From positions 158,920 to 222,919 of the forward strand of contig JABDGQ010000001.1 of assembly GCA_013285965.1 (NCBI GenBank): a stretch of 64,000 nt of DNA, in the 5' to 3' direction. A program made the translations under genes and the position numbers. Source of the DNA: Chlamydiota bacterium (GTDB taxonomy: Bacteria; Chlamydiota; Chlamydiia; Chlamydiales; Parachlamydiaceae). The stretch's first letter is position 1. Each line of letters begins with the position of its first letter. The notes below the pieces were generated by a model. That model had not been told where the DNA came from and made no database searches. It saw only the letters and a program-made list of their open reading frames with translations. Shown here one piece after another: positions 53,599 to 64,000 of the stretch.

Positions 53599-55098
53599 AT
53601 GCTGCAATATAAACGCCAACGGTGTGCACAAATCATTATATTAGGTACTTTTTTATTTTCCTCTTGCATGTTGCAACCCCCTTATCAACGTGAAACTATT
53701 GATATGCCAGAGCAATGGCGCGATGAGGCTGACAATAATTCCACGGTAGCTAATATTGATTGGTGGCGCCAGTTTGGCGATCCTATTTTGAATGCATTGA
53801 TTATCGAAGCTTTAAATGATAATCAAGATTTAGCAATCGCTACTGCACGTATTTCTGAGTATCGAGCACGCTTAGGAATTGTTAATTCAAATTTATACCC
53901 ACAAATTGGCTTACAAGCTTTTCGCGCCCGCCAAAAAGTTTCACAAACTTTGCCTGAATCACTTATTTTTTCTGAATTTATTAATAATCCCGCCCTTGGA
54001 CAGTTAGGGCGCTTTCCCATCTACACTAATGACTTTGAAGTGCTTTTAAATGCCAGCTATGAACTTGATTTGTGGGGCAAACTGCGCAGCGCCAGTGCCG
54101 CCGCCTTTGCCGATTTATTAGCACAGGTGGAAGCGCGCAGTACAGTGGTATTAAGTTTGGTAGCTGCAGTTGCCAATAGTTATGTGCAGTTACGCTCCTA
54201 TGATCAGCAATTAATTATTTCGCAAAACACCTATAATTCACGCATGCAATCAGCCCAATTAGCACAAATTCGCTTCAAAGAAGGCTTAACTTCGGAATTA
54301 GAGGTCAAGCAAGCTGAGGCTGAAGCTGATGAGGCGGCCATTCAAGTGATTGAATTTGAAACCCTAATCGAGCAGCAAGAAAATTTACTGTGCGTACTAC
54401 TCGGTCATGCACCCACTTGCATTACACGTGGCAAAACGCTTGATACTTGGCAAGAAGTACCATCAGTGCCTGCTGGATTGCCTTCTGATTTATTAGAGCA
54501 GCGCCCTGATATTCGCCAAGCCGAAGAACAACTCATCGCCGCTAACGCCCGTATTGGCGAAGCCAAAGCTTTATTTTTTCCTGATATTACTTTAACAGGA
54601 TATTACGGGTTTGAAAGTGCGCATCTGCATAATCTGTTTACCAACCCCTCTTCCACGTGGCAATGGGTAATAAATCTTCTGCAGCCTATTTTTACCGGTG
54701 GAAGAATTGCCAATCAAGTTGATTTGAGCAATGCTGTAGCCCTTGAAGCCTACCATAATTATCAACAGGTCATTTTAAATGCCTTGCGCGAAGTCAACGA
54801 TGCACTCATTGCCCATCGTCAAGCCAAAAGAGCTTATATTGTTCAAATTGAGCGCGTACACGATTTAGAGGAGTATTTAAAATTAGCTCGTATACAATAT
54901 GATAATGGCCTGGTCGATTATTTAAACGTTTTGGATGCCGAAAGGTCGCTCTTTCGTGCACAGTTAGATTTAGCGCAAACGCAAGCAAGTATCTACAAAA
55001 CGCTTATCGCTCTTTATAAGGCATTAGGGGGCGGCTGGGTGATTGAAGCAGAAAGCTTATTGCCTACTGATATTTCTTCCAAACATTTTTGGTTATAA
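53599..55098 (+). CDS. RND outer-membrane factor lipoprotein (OprM/NodT family)
   Basis: 499 residues from the ATG at 53599, 2 bases after the pump stop; an overlapping TTG at 53593 is less likely. Lipoprotein signal ends TFLFSSC. Two OEP repeats: ASYELDLWGKLRSASAAA with FKEGLTSELEVKQAEAEA, and LFFPDITLTGYYGFES with YDNGLVDYLNVLDAERSL. These form the trimeric barrel and periplasmic tunnel. Third gene of the efflux operon. Its stop is followed by a divergent family B element. Confidence 0.93.
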   Translation: MLQYKRQRCAQIIILGTFLFSSCMLQPPYQRETIDMPEQWRDEADNNSTVANIDWWRQFGDPILNALIIEALNDNQDLAIATARISEYRARLGIVNSNLYPQIGLQAFRARQKVSQTLPESLIFSEFINNPALGQLGRFPIYTNDFEVLLNASYELDLWGKLRSASAAAFADLLAQVEARSTVVLSLVAAVANSYVQLRSYDQQLIISQNTYNSRMQSAQLAQIRFKEGLTSELEVKQAEAEADEAAIQVIEFETLIEQQENLLCVLLGHAPTCITRGKTLDTWQEVPSVPAGLPSDLLEQRPDIRQAEEQLIAANARIGEAKALFFPDITLTGYYGFESAHLHNLFTNPSSTWQWVINLLQPIFTGGRIANQVDLSNAVALEAYHNYQQVILNALREVNDALIAHRQAKRAYIVQIERVHDLEEYLKLARIQYDNGLVDYLNVLDAERSLFRAQLDLAQTQASIYKTLIALYKALGGGWVIEAESLLPTDISSKHFWL

Positions 55099-55103
55099 AC
55101 TCA

Positions 55104-55293
55104 TCTCACGCAAAATTTTAAGAGCGCTTTTAACCTAAACTTTGAGTTTTTCGACCTTTAAACTGCGCCAAAATCCTGCTATAAAGGAGACACATTTTGC
55201 AAAGAGCTTAGGCTATTTGCTGCAATGTGTCTCCTTATATATGGCTCTGAGTATGTCAAAAACCGCTTGTTCAAATTATGCGTACGCTGAGTT
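55104..55293. mobile_element. Family B element, diverged long copy
   Basis: Ends CTCATCTCACGCAAAATTTT and CAAATTATGCGTACGCTGAGT; central AGGAGACACATT hairpin intact. About 30 extra bases, including AACCTAAACTTTGAGTTTTT, lie in the left half; this is the arm also seen at 19470. It lies directly after the efflux operon. Confidence 0.82.
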
Positions 55294-55373
55294 ATAAAAA
55301 CACATTGACAAATAAGAATAAATTTATTTGTCAATGCATCTTACCAGTGTACTTTTTAATAAATATCTAATAA

Positions 55374-56642
<1,269 letters not shown>

Positions 56643-56721
56643 TCTTTTAAACTCCTAACTTAATAAAAAAAATTATACAATTCGCTTAATAATCTTGGGT
56701 TTTGGTTTTTTTTGTCATTGG

Positions 56722-56885
56722 AATTCTTTCTAAATTACATTTATTTTTTAAAATTGTCTTTTTTAGCATCTTTAATCTCAAATTTTTCGGGCCTAGTTGC
56801 CAATATGGCCCTCTTAAAATTTGTAATCAAATCTACTCAAAAAACATCAATTTTTCCAAGAAAAGCCGTTTTCTAAAGAAGTCTG
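56722..56885. mobile_element. Family A element, diverged full copy
   Basis: GAATTCTTTCTAAATTACAT to GCCGTTTTCTAAAGAAGTCTG; interior 90 percent or so like the copy at 42462 by eye, with one insertion (GGCC). End sequences are mutated. Confidence 0.82.
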
Positions 56886-56995
56886 TTTTATTTCGCGAGG
56901 CTTTGACGCAGTCTAAAAGAAGGAAAAAAAAACCAAAATTTAGATTAATAATACCTTTTAAAGGAAATTTATTCAATCTGAATTGCTTTAAATTT

Positions 56996-57030
56996 ATACT
57001 TCTTTCGAAATTACATCTATTTGTTGAAAG
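56996..57030. mobile_element. Family A element, single end remnant
   Basis: TATACTTCTTTCGAAATTAC ATCTATTTGTTGAAAG matches the first 35 bases of family A. It ends 17 bases beyond the corrinoid adenosyltransferase stop. Confidence 0.7.
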
Positions 57031-57046
57031 ACCTTTTTAATAAGTT

Positions 57047-57637
57047 CTAGTTGTTTAGCGCTATTTTATGTGGTTGCCAAATAGTTTCAGCCACCTTTAA
57101 ATGATGATTGACAAAACGCGACAATACAAATAGGTAATCGGAAAGACGATTCAGATAAATTAATACCGCTTGGGCTACATCGCCTTGTTCATATAAACTA
57201 ATTACAAAGCGCTCAGCTGAGCGCACAGTAGTGCGTGCCATGTGCAACATAGCCCCAGCTAAATGACCGCCTGGTAAAATAAAATTGTGTAAAGTGGGCA
57301 GTGCACCTTCCATTTCATCAATCCACTGTTCAATGAATGCAATGGATTCCTCATCAAAACGAGTTTTCTTAATTTTTTGCTCCGATTGACAAGAACGAGG
57401 TGTCGCCAAGGCAGCACCCACATCAAAAAGGGCATGTTGGATAATCTCTAACTGTTCATTGACTTTATTTAATTGAGCATCGGCAGGTAAACAAGCACGC
57501 ACCACACCAATGGTAGCATTAGCTTCATCAACATTACCTAAAGCTTCAATGAAAGAATTATTTTTGGCCACTCTTTGCCCAGTAAATAATGAAGTTTCAC
57601 CCTTATCACCAGTTCTGGTATAAATACGACTAGACAT
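57047..57637 (-). CDS. PduO-type corrinoid adenosyltransferase
   Basis: 196 residues from the ATG at 57637, which has GGAG 8 bases upstream. Transfers adenosyl from ATP to cob(I)alamin. ATP-binding N-terminus YTRTGDKGETSLF, then ALGNVDEANATIG, RTTVRSAERFV and YLNRLSDYLFVLSR are all family motifs. Length is normal. No B12-dependent enzyme lies in the window. It is divergent from the TMEM14-like gene. Confidence 0.95.
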   Translation of the reverse strand: MSSRIYTRTGDKGETSLFTGQRVAKNNSFIEALGNVDEANATIGVVRACLPADAQLNKVNEQLEIIQHALFDVGAALATPRSCQSEQKIKKTRFDEESIAFIEQWIDEMEGALPTLHNFILPGGHLAGAMLHMARTTVRSAERFVISLYEQGDVAQAVLIYLNRLSDYLFVLSRFVNHHLKVAETIWQPHKIALNN

Positions 57638-57706
57638 AGTCACATCTCCGTTTTTATTCAATTAGCTATTGTGGATATTTTATTAAATTTTAACAAAGGA
57701 CTTTCC

Positions 57707-58042
57707 GTGAAAAAAGCAAGCTTATTCATTAATTTATACGCCATCCTCTTAATCATTGGCGGCATAAGTGGGTATGTAGCGGCGCATAGTTTGGTTTCAC
57801 TTTTTAGCTCTGCGGCCGCTGCCTTAATATTAGTTATCTGTACTTTTTGGATAAAGAGTGAATCAATACCTGCTTATTATACTGCTATGGGCGTAGTCAC
57901 TTTTTTGTTTTTATTTTTCAGCTATCGCTATTTTTTGAGTTTTAAATTTGTCCCTGCCGGCAATATGGCTATAATTTCTGCACTTTTACTTGTTTACCTG
58001 ATAATCATTAAATTATCCGCTGATAAAAAAGCAATAAATTGA
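57707..58042 (+). CDS. TMEM14-like small membrane protein
   Basis: 111 residues from the GTG at 57707 (AAAGGA 6 bases upstream); the open frame extends 12 codons farther but without a ribosome site. Four predicted helices. INLYAILLIIGGISGYVAA followed by HSLVSLFSSAAAALIL matches the Gly-rich start of the UPF0136/TMEM14 family, whose animal members act in mitochondrial haem or fatty-acid transport. Function in bacteria unknown. It precedes the type III operon by 160 bases with a separate promoter between. Confidence 0.75.
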   Translation: MKKASLFINLYAILLIIGGISGYVAAHSLVSLFSSAAAALILVICTFWIKSESIPAYYTAMGVVTFLFLFFSYRYFLSFKFVPAGNMAIISALLLVYLIIIKLSADKKAIN

Positions 58043-58092
58043 AAACACAAACAATTATAAAAAACAATTACAGCTTTAATTTTTAAGTAATA

Positions 58093-58121
58093 TTGACAGC
58101 AGTTAAAAAAGGAGTTATACT
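58093..58121 (+). promoter_or_regulatory. Near-consensus sigma-70-type promoter of the type III secretion operon
   Basis: TTGACA (58093-58098), a 17-base spacer and TATACT (58116-58121). It lies 85 bases before the sctU start, with no other gene between. Confidence 0.75.
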
Positions 58122-58205
58122 TAAGTATATATAAGGCCTAGGGTGCTTATTTAATTAAATTGCTTATTTAAGTTGCTGATTTTGTTTTACTAAAGATAAA
58201 AAATT

Positions 58206-59282
58206 ATGGGCGAAAAAACCGAAAAAGCAACCCCTAAAAAATTGCAGGATGCCAAAAAAAAAGGGCAGGTTGCCAAATCTCAAGATTTGCCAGCTGCCTT
58301 TACTTTTATGGCCTCAGTCGCCATTGTGCTAGGCTTATCTAAAATGATGTACGGACAATTGTCTGATTTTTTTATATTAGTTTTTGGTTCGGTAACTAAT
58401 GCTAATTTAGATGAATTAATCCGGCGCCTTTTTTATGAGGCCAATGAGGTTATTTTTATGGCCTCGATTCCCGTTTTAGGACTTGTCGCCGCCTTAGGTG
58501 TCATAGTCAATTTTCTTAGCGTTGGCCCCATGTTCTCAATGGAAGCTCTGAAATTTGATTTAAAAAAATTAAATCCAATCGACAATCTGAAAGGTAAATT
58601 TAAATTAAAAACCTTGGTTGAGCTTTTAAAATCGGTCATTAAAATTTCAGTAGCATCATACATTATTTATTTGGTAATGTATAAAAGTATTCCCATTTTA
58701 ATTAAGACAGTTTCTTTGCCAATTAGCAGCGCCCTGCTTGTTTTTCATGCCTTTTTATTAGAAGTTATGATAAAAGTGGGTTTGTTTTTTATAGTAGTGG
58801 CGGTGATTGATTTTATTTATCAAAAGCAATCTTTTGCTAAAGAAATGATGATGGAGAAGTTTGAAGTCAAGCAAGAGTATAAAAATTCAGAGGGTGATCC
58901 ACACATAAAAAGTAAACGTCGTCAAATAGCGCAAGAGATGGCCTACCAAGATGGTCCATCTGGCGGTATTAAAAGAGCTAAGGCGGTGGTCACCAACCCC
59001 ACCCATATTGCCGTGGCCATAGCTTATGAAAGAGGTGTCGATGCAGCCCCTTACATTGTCGGCATGGGCAAAGATGCACTGGCTGGGCAAATGATTAAAT
59101 TAGCGGAAAAATATGGTATTCCGGTTTTGCGCAACATTCCTTTAGCCCATGAGTTATGGGATGAGGGTGAAGTGATGGAGTATGTTCCCGAAACCACCTA
59201 TAGAGCATTGGCTGAAATTTTGCGTTGGATAGCAGCATTAGAGCAAGGCGACGTAGTAGAACCACCAGCTGAAAGATTATAA
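58206..59282 (+). CDS. sctU: Type III secretion export-switch protein SctU (CdsU/YscU)
   Basis: 358 residues. MGEKTEKATPKKLQDAKKKG is the canonical start; four membrane helices lie in residues 30-205. The cytoplasmic domain has the self-cleavage motif NPTH (264-267, cut between Asn and Pro) preceded by IKRAKAVVT. It sets the switch from early to later substrates. First gene of an operon with sctV, copN and its chaperone, the order seen in Chlamydia. Confidence 0.96.
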   Translation: MGEKTEKATPKKLQDAKKKGQVAKSQDLPAAFTFMASVAIVLGLSKMMYGQLSDFFILVFGSVTNANLDELIRRLFYEANEVIFMASIPVLGLVAALGVIVNFLSVGPMFSMEALKFDLKKLNPIDNLKGKFKLKTLVELLKSVIKISVASYIIYLVMYKSIPILIKTVSLPISSALLVFHAFLLEVMIKVGLFFIVVAVIDFIYQKQSFAKEMMMEKFEVKQEYKNSEGDPHIKSKRRQIAQEMAYQDGPSGGIKRAKAVVTNPTHIAVAIAYERGVDAAPYIVGMGKDALAGQMIKLAEKYGIPVLRNIPLAHELWDEGEVMEYVPETTYRALAEILRWIAALEQGDVVEPPAERL

Positions 59283-59314
59283 TTGAATAGTTTTATAGAT
59301 TGGAGAGCAGCTTA

Positions 59315-61468
59315 ATGAATTTCTTTCGCAGGATACTAGATGGAATTAGTGGTAGATTGGGAGGAGATGAGTCGATAGCGACCATGTCTCGTTCTAGCGA
59401 TATTGCTTTAGCTTTGGTTATAGTGGCAATTTTGGCCATGATTATATTGCCAATCAGTCCGCATATAATTGACTACCTCATTGCCATTAACTTGACAATT
59501 TCCGTTTCCTTACTGATGGTAGCTCTCTATATTCCTAGCGCAACGCATCTCTCTATTTTTCCTTCGTTATTACTTATTACTACTCTTTATCGATTGGGAT
59601 TAAATATCGCCGCCACTCGACAAATTTTGTTAGTAGCTAATGCCGGCGCCATTATCACGCAGTTTGGCAATTTTGTCGTCGGAGGCAATTTTGTCGTCGG
59701 CGGTGTAATCTTTTTAATCATCACAGTTGTGCAGTTCTTAGTTATTACCAAAGGTGCTGAAAGGGTGGCAGAAGTAGCGGCTCGCTTTACCTTAGATGCT
59801 ATGCCTGGTAAGCAAATGAGTATTGATGCTGATATGCGGGCTGGCGTTTTAGATGCTAATCAAGCGCGCGAAAAACGTTTAGCATTACAAAAAGAGAGCC
59901 AACTTTATGGTGCCATGGATGGTGCGATGAAGTTTGTAAAAGGTGACGCCATTGCGACTATTATCATCACACTGATTAACATCGTAGGTGGTTTAATTAT
60001 TGGCGTCTCCATGAATGGTATGGAACTATTAGAAGCTGCCAAGATTTACTCCTTACTGTCCATTGGTGAAGGTTTGATTTCGCAAATACCGGCCCTCCTT
60101 ATTTCAGTTACTGCCGGTATCGTTACCACACGAGTTTCCAGCGAAAATGCGGATAACTTGGGTAGCGAAATCTCCACACAACTATTAAAACAGCCTAAAG
60201 CCCTAATGGTTTCCGCTGCTTTTTTAATGGGTATTAGTTTAATTCCAGGCTTCCCAAAACCTCCTTTTTTGATTCTCTCCTCACTTCTTGGAATAGTTGG
60301 TTATACCTTATGGAGTAAAGCACAAAGGGCTGAAATGCTTGGCACTGGGAACATGCAATCTCCCACTGAAACTGCCTCATTAGGTACCCCCTTTGCAGGT
60401 CATAAGGCCGTCACAGGTGGTGGTGTGGATAATTACTCCCTTACCTTACCAGTGGTTTTGGAAGTAGGTAAAGGTTTGACTGCCGAAATTCAAAAAGCTA
60501 GTAAGAGCACAAATTTTATTGATTTAATGGTGCCACGCATGCGTCAAGCGCTCTATGCTGATCTTGGAGTGCGTTTTCCTGGTGTACATGTGCGTACTGA
60601 TTCGGCCGTTTTAGAAAAAGATGAATATTCCATTCACCTCAATGAAGTGCCTATTGCCAAAGGAAAGGTGATTGAAGGACATTTATTGACAAATGAAACG
60701 GAAGAAAATTTAAAACGTTACAATCTATCGTTTGTCTCTTATAAAAATTCACTTGGTTTACCTTCTTTATGGATCCCTGCCAAGAACAAAGAATTACTAG
60801 ATCGGGCTGGCATAAAATATTGGAATTCTTTGGAGGTAATGATTTTGCATCTCTCCTATTTCTTCCGTCACTATGCCAATGAGTTTGTAGGGGTGCAAGA
60901 AGTCAAGTCTATGATTGAATTTGTCGAAAAATCTTTCCCTGATCTTGTTAAAGAAGTTACTCGTTTAATACCGCTGCAGAAAATGACTGAGATTTTTAAA
61001 AGGTTAATCCAAGAGCAAATTTCAATCAAAGATTTGCGCACTATTATGGAAGCATTGGGTGAATGGGCTCAAACAGAAAAAGACACCATTTTATTAACTG
61101 AGTATGTCCGCTCATCACTAAAACGTTATATTAGCTATAAGTATTCACAGGGTCAATCTGTGCTATCAGTCTATATTTTAGATCCGGAAATTGAAGAGAT
61201 GGTGCGTGGAGCAATTAAGCAAACATCAGCAGGATCATACTTAGCGCTCGACCCAGATTCGGTGCAATTAATTTTACAGGCAGTTAGAAATACTGTTTCA
61301 ACGCCTCCACCGGGTGGTCAACCACCAGTGGCATTAACCGCAATTGATGTGCGCCGTTTTGTACGCAAATTGATTGAAATGGAATTTCCAAATCTTTCAG
61401 TAGTATCGTATCAAGAAATCGTTCCGGAAATTCGCATACAGCCACTGGGAAGGATTCAAATCTCTTAG
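59315..61468 (+). CDS. sctV: Type III secretion export gate SctV (CdsV/LcrD)
   Basis: 717 residues from the ATG at 59315 (GGAG 9 bases upstream; a TTG 5 codons earlier is the alternative). Seven to eight helices in residues 25-330, including the FHIPEP-type signature GAMKFVKGDAIATIIIT and RFTLDAMPGKQMSIDADMRAG. The C-terminal 350 residues form the nonameric cytoplasmic ring that receives chaperone-bound substrates. Starts 32 bases after sctU. Confidence 0.97.
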   Translation: MNFFRRILDGISGRLGGDESIATMSRSSDIALALVIVAILAMIILPISPHIIDYLIAINLTISVSLLMVALYIPSATHLSIFPSLLLITTLYRLGLNIAATRQILLVANAGAIITQFGNFVVGGNFVVGGVIFLIITVVQFLVITKGAERVAEVAARFTLDAMPGKQMSIDADMRAGVLDANQAREKRLALQKESQLYGAMDGAMKFVKGDAIATIIITLINIVGGLIIGVSMNGMELLEAAKIYSLLSIGEGLISQIPALLISVTAGIVTTRVSSENADNLGSEISTQLLKQPKALMVSAAFLMGISLIPGFPKPPFLILSSLLGIVGYTLWSKAQRAEMLGTGNMQSPTETASLGTPFAGHKAVTGGGVDNYSLTLPVVLEVGKGLTAEIQKASKSTNFIDLMVPRMRQALYADLGVRFPGVHVRTDSAVLEKDEYSIHLNEVPIAKGKVIEGHLLTNETEENLKRYNLSFVSYKNSLGLPSLWIPAKNKELLDRAGIKYWNSLEVMILHLSYFFRHYANEFVGVQEVKSMIEFVEKSFPDLVKEVTRLIPLQKMTEIFKRLIQEQISIKDLRTIMEALGEWAQTEKDTILLTEYVRSSLKRYISYKYSQGQSVLSVYILDPEIEEMVRGAIKQTSAGSYLALDPDSVQLILQAVRNTVSTPPPGGQPPVALTAIDVRRFVRKLIEMEFPNLSVVSYQEIVPEIRIQPLGRIQIS

Positions 61469-61510
61469 TTCATAGTCTATATTGGCTAATCTTAAAAGTG
61501 GGGAAAAATT

Positions 61511-62770
61511 ATGCAAGATTCAACACCCTCTGATTTAGGTCAGCATATAAATCTAGCTTCTGCCATGGCGGCAGCCGCGGCAGAGCTTGATGAGCAATTG
61601 GCAATCGGCTTGCAAGAAGATAGCGAATCCGACATGCAAAGTGAACAGATTTCAGAAGCAGCCATTGACAGCAAAACTTTGCGTGGTGCCGCAAAACCTA
61701 AAACTGCTAAAATTGTCCGCAAAGAAGCTGCCCGTAAAGCACTTACCAGCAGTGAACTTACCGATCAATTTTCCCAATCATTTGCCTCGCAAACAGGTAA
61801 TATTCAATATCGCCTGCCCGTCAATGTATTAAAATCATTAGCAAAGCAACTGGGGACAGAGATTCACGAAGAGATCGAGCCTGATGAACTCATTGCTTTA
61901 GTCACACAACAGCTCAGGCGTGAAATAAATCCCGATGCATGTCACATACATAAAGTACTACAGTTTTTAAAAGGAATAACGCAAGCAAGTCTTGCTGAAG
62001 CAACCCCCGAAGAGCGTATCCGTTTAGAGAAGATCCAGGAGGTGATAAATACTACTACTGATCAATATGCAGCTGTTCATGAAGATGAAATTAAATTGGC
62101 GGAAAAATTAATTGGGGCAGCCAATGCTGTGGTAGACTCTACTAAGTCGCAAATGGACGTTAAAGAAGTGTTGGATCGCTACCGCTCTTTTATCCATAGT
62201 TCCACCCCCCCCGACATCCAAGTTTTGCGTCGCTACTACGAAAAAAAGGGCTATGCGACCATGCAAAATGAATTTGAGGGGCTAGGAAAATTTATTGGAG
62301 CAAATTTGAAAAGAATGGTGATTGAAAACCCTGAATTAGTCCGTTTTGGAAAAGGTGTACGACTTATGCAAGCGGTGCAAGGTGTTTTTAGGCAAGCCAA
62401 AGCCACCAAAAATGCTTGCATGTCTTATTTGCGCTCACAAGGGTTTGAAAATGAAGCTAGGCAAAAAGAATTAAGTGAAGTTTTAAATTTTCAACAAGTA
62501 GCTAAACTATTTTTTGATATTATTGAGGATCGCAGTCCCACACCTGAAAAAATTAAACAGTTTGGTGCAAATCTCGTGAAACCATTAAGTAATGACCCCA
62601 CTGAGAGCACCATCTTAAATATAGCTGTTTTAAATATGATCAGAGCAATGATATCGGAAGTATCACCTAATTATGTTTATCAAAGTATGCAACAGCGCGA
62701 TGTAATTAAAACAGGAGTAATTACAGTTTTGGATCATCTTGAGGATAAATTAGAAGAGCTACAGGAATAA
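61511..62770 (+). CDS. copN: Type III secretion gatekeeper CopN/SctW
   Basis: 419 residues. N-terminal 90 residues are Ala/Ser/Glu-rich and unstructured, as expected for a secretion signal and chaperone-binding site. The remainder is helical, with the YopN/TyeA-like arrangement (LDRYRSFIHSSTPPDIQVLR, RYYEKKGYATMQNEFEGLG, MRAMISEVSPNYVY). The gatekeeper blocks late export until host contact; in Chlamydia it is itself an effector. No ribosome site other than GGGGAAA 6 bases before the ATG. Confidence 0.92.
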   Translation: MQDSTPSDLGQHINLASAMAAAAAELDEQLAIGLQEDSESDMQSEQISEAAIDSKTLRGAAKPKTAKIVRKEAARKALTSSELTDQFSQSFASQTGNIQYRLPVNVLKSLAKQLGTEIHEEIEPDELIALVTQQLRREINPDACHIHKVLQFLKGITQASLAEATPEERIRLEKIQEVINTTTDQYAAVHEDEIKLAEKLIGAANAVVDSTKSQMDVKEVLDRYRSFIHSSTPPDIQVLRRYYEKKGYATMQNEFEGLGKFIGANLKRMVIENPELVRFGKGVRLMQAVQGVFRQAKATKNACMSYLRSQGFENEARQKELSEVLNFQQVAKLFFDIIEDRSPTPEKIKQFGANLVKPLSNDPTESTILNIAVLNMIRAMISEVSPNYVYQSMQQRDVIKTGVITVLDHLEDKLEELQE

Positions 62771-62809
62771 TAGACTTTAGTTTGCTTTCAGGTTAACATA
62801 GGAGATAAT

Positions 62810-63274
62810 ATGATTGCCTCGCCTTTTGAGATTATTTTAGAAATGTTCTCTCCCTTTTTTCATATTCGTCTTAAACCAGATCACAACCAAACCTGCCTTA
62901 TTAAGATGAAAAGTGGTTTGAGTGTACAAATAGAACTTGATCGTTATGGATCAGTATTAATTGGCTGCCGCTTAGGACCACTGCCCGTAGGCAGTTATCG
63001 CACCCTTCTCTTGCAACAAGCTTTAAAATCAAATGCCAGTACACCACTAGCCAGTGGAACATTTGGCTTTTGTTTAAAAAGTGGCTATCTTACTCTTTTT
63101 TTAGTCTTAAATCCCGATACCCTTAACACTGAATCTATCGCTGCATTTATGCCTCCCTTTCTTGAAAAAGGAGAGCTTTGGCACAATGCCTTGACTCAGC
63201 AGGTAGTACCACAAGTTATGCAAGAAAGCAAACCAACAAATCGTCAAAATAATATTTTTAATATGGTTAGATAA
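62810..63274 (+). CDS. CesT/SycE-type type III secretion chaperone
   Basis: 154 residues. An alpha-beta pattern MIASPFEIILEMFSPFF, then SVQIELDRYGSVLIGCRLG, GTFGFCLKSGYLTLFL and a last helix with LEKGELWHNAL fits the dimeric CesT fold. By position it corresponds to Chlamydia Scc1/SycE, the CopN chaperone. AGGAGA lies 7 bases before the ATG. Confidence 0.85.
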   Translation: MIASPFEIILEMFSPFFHIRLKPDHNQTCLIKMKSGLSVQIELDRYGSVLIGCRLGPLPVGSYRTLLLQQALKSNASTPLASGTFGFCLKSGYLTLFLVLNPDTLNTESIAAFMPPFLEKGELWHNALTQQVVPQVMQESKPTNRQNNIFNMVR

Positions 63275-63380
63275 TAAATTCATTACATCTAATTTAAGTC
63301 TTTAAAAATTGATTGATTTTTAATTTTATTAATATTATAATAATTTATAATTATTTATTTTTTTTAAAGGCGGTGTATAA

Positions 63381-64000
63381 ATGAGTTCACTTTCAAATTA
63401 TCTACCATCCATTTCTACACTTGATATTATAGAAGCCTTTAATAGCACCGTGCAAAATTCCACTCTTTACTCGCTTTCAAATACGCAACGAGCGCTGCAA
63501 TTAGATGGACAACAAACTTTTGGTATTAGCAGCATCGCCACCATGCGTATCAATGTTTTATGCCATCAACTCGCCCCGATTATTCCGCAAAGGGTGATGC
63601 AGATTGCTGATATGTTTAGTTTAGTGGGGGCATTAGCCGGTCTTGGCTGTAATATGGCAGGGATATTAGAGGCGATGGCATCATTGACTGAAGGTGAACA
63701 AGGGCCACATATACTCATGTGTGGTGGATATGGGATTATACACACCACTACCCTAAAAAAAATCGCCGAGCACCTTAAAGTACCGGCTGCTTTATTGGCC
63801 CCTATTTTTCAACATTCTGATAAAGTCATAAACGCTGCTTCTTTAGTCTCTTACGTAGCATTATGTGCTTTAGGCTATCCAATTCAAGGAGCTATTGGCT
63901 TAACCGGTTTACTATTAGTGGCTTTAAAACGCCATGCCCTGTTACCAGTGCTCGTAGATCGCTACTTACAAAAAGCCATCGATGTAGCACAAATCATTAA
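63381..64000 (+). CDS. Protein of unknown function (5' part, runs off the right edge)
   Basis: 206 codons visible, ATG with AAAGGCGG 9 bases upstream. No signal peptide. Several mildly hydrophobic Ala/Leu/Gly-rich helices (MFSLVGALAGLGCNMAGILE, ASLVSYVALCALGYPIQ, AIGLTGLLLVALK). No family recognised. It is 106 bases after the chaperone gene and may be part of the type III operon as a translocated or membrane protein; a long AT-rich gap makes a separate promoter as likely. Confidence 0.6.
   Translation, partial: MSSLSNYLPSISTLDIIEAFNSTVQNSTLYSLSNTQRALQLDGQQTFGISSIATMRINVLCHQLAPIIPQRVMQIADMFSLVGALAGLGCNMAGILEAMASLTEGEQGPHILMCGGYGIIHTTTLKKIAEHLKVPAALLAPIFQHSDKVINAASLVSYVALCALGYPIQGAIGLTGLLLVALKRHALLPVLVDRYLQKAIDVAQII

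Larger units (their letters stand above)
56643..57046. other. Intergenic region with family A element and one extra end
   Basis: 404 bases. A diverged full copy at 56722-56885 and a single family A left end at 56996-57030. Between them, TTTTGGTTTT-type DNA with nothing else recognised. Confidence 0.65.

Noticed and set aside
56702..57040. 112-codon plus-strand frame
   Set aside because: It is a reading of a family A element and flanking AT-rich DNA.

Overview
The window looks like chromosome from an environmental (amoeba-type) member of the Chlamydiota. The strongest sign is the right end, where sctU, sctV, a CopN/SctW gatekeeper and a CesT-type chaperone follow each other on the + strand, the same order as cdsU-cdsV-copN-scc1 in Chlamydia. 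A CT398-like coiled-coil zinc-ribbon protein next to an RNase P RNA gene, many signal-peptide proteins of unknown function and two diverged eukaryotic-type kinases fit this. The DNA is AT-rich, and no rRNA, tRNA or CRISPR array was seen. Genus cannot be decided from sequence reading alone.

Layout. 1-1.5 kb: the 5' part of a COG1106-type AAA ATPase and a decayed duplicate of its start. 1.5-8.8 kb: a secreted S74-type protein, an aquaporin, secreted unknowns, a DUF2867-type SDR and a beta-hydroxyacid dehydrogenase. 9-11.3 kb: a photolyase of the FeS-BCP class, an SRPBCC fragment and TspO, a remnant of a light/stress cluster. 11.9-23 kb: acetyltransferase, Spx/ArsC-like protein, and exported enzymes (sialidase-like, Ntn hydrolase, carbonic anhydrase, FAD oxidase) plus a CubicO hydrolase. 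A BlaR1-like M56 peptidase lies here with two MecI/BlaI-type operators. 23-32.8 kb: MgtC, two paralogous kinases, a nested decayed IS with a GxxExxY cassette, a YchJ-deformylase fusion and two large unknowns. 33-41.5 kb: BON lipoprotein, PAS hybrid kinase, transketolase, MATE exporter, CT398-like protein, rnpB. 41.5-49 kb: unknowns, FolE, an ABC-F ATPase and a large protein with a possible ADP-ribosyltransferase-like C-terminus. 49.2-55.1 kb: a complete RND efflux operon. 55.4-56.6 kb: a Thr/Ala/Pro triplet-repeat membrane protein. 57-58 kb: corrinoid adenosyltransferase and a TMEM14-like protein. 58.1-64 kb: the type III secretion operon behind a near-consensus promoter.

Two families of small transposase-less elements are scattered through the window. 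Family A is about 164 bp, begins and ends TAGACTTCTTTCGAAA / TTTCGAAAGAAGTCTA and looks TA-targeted. Family B is about 165 bp, has ACTCACCTTACGCATAATTTG ends and makes 5-bp target duplications. They sit almost always at gene ends, sometimes supply the stop codon, and have produced hybrids and deletion derivatives. The most unusual signals are these elements, the operator pair around the M56 gene, the nested IS/GxxExxY cassette, and several enzymes with conserved residues replaced (photolyase, FolE, aquaporin).
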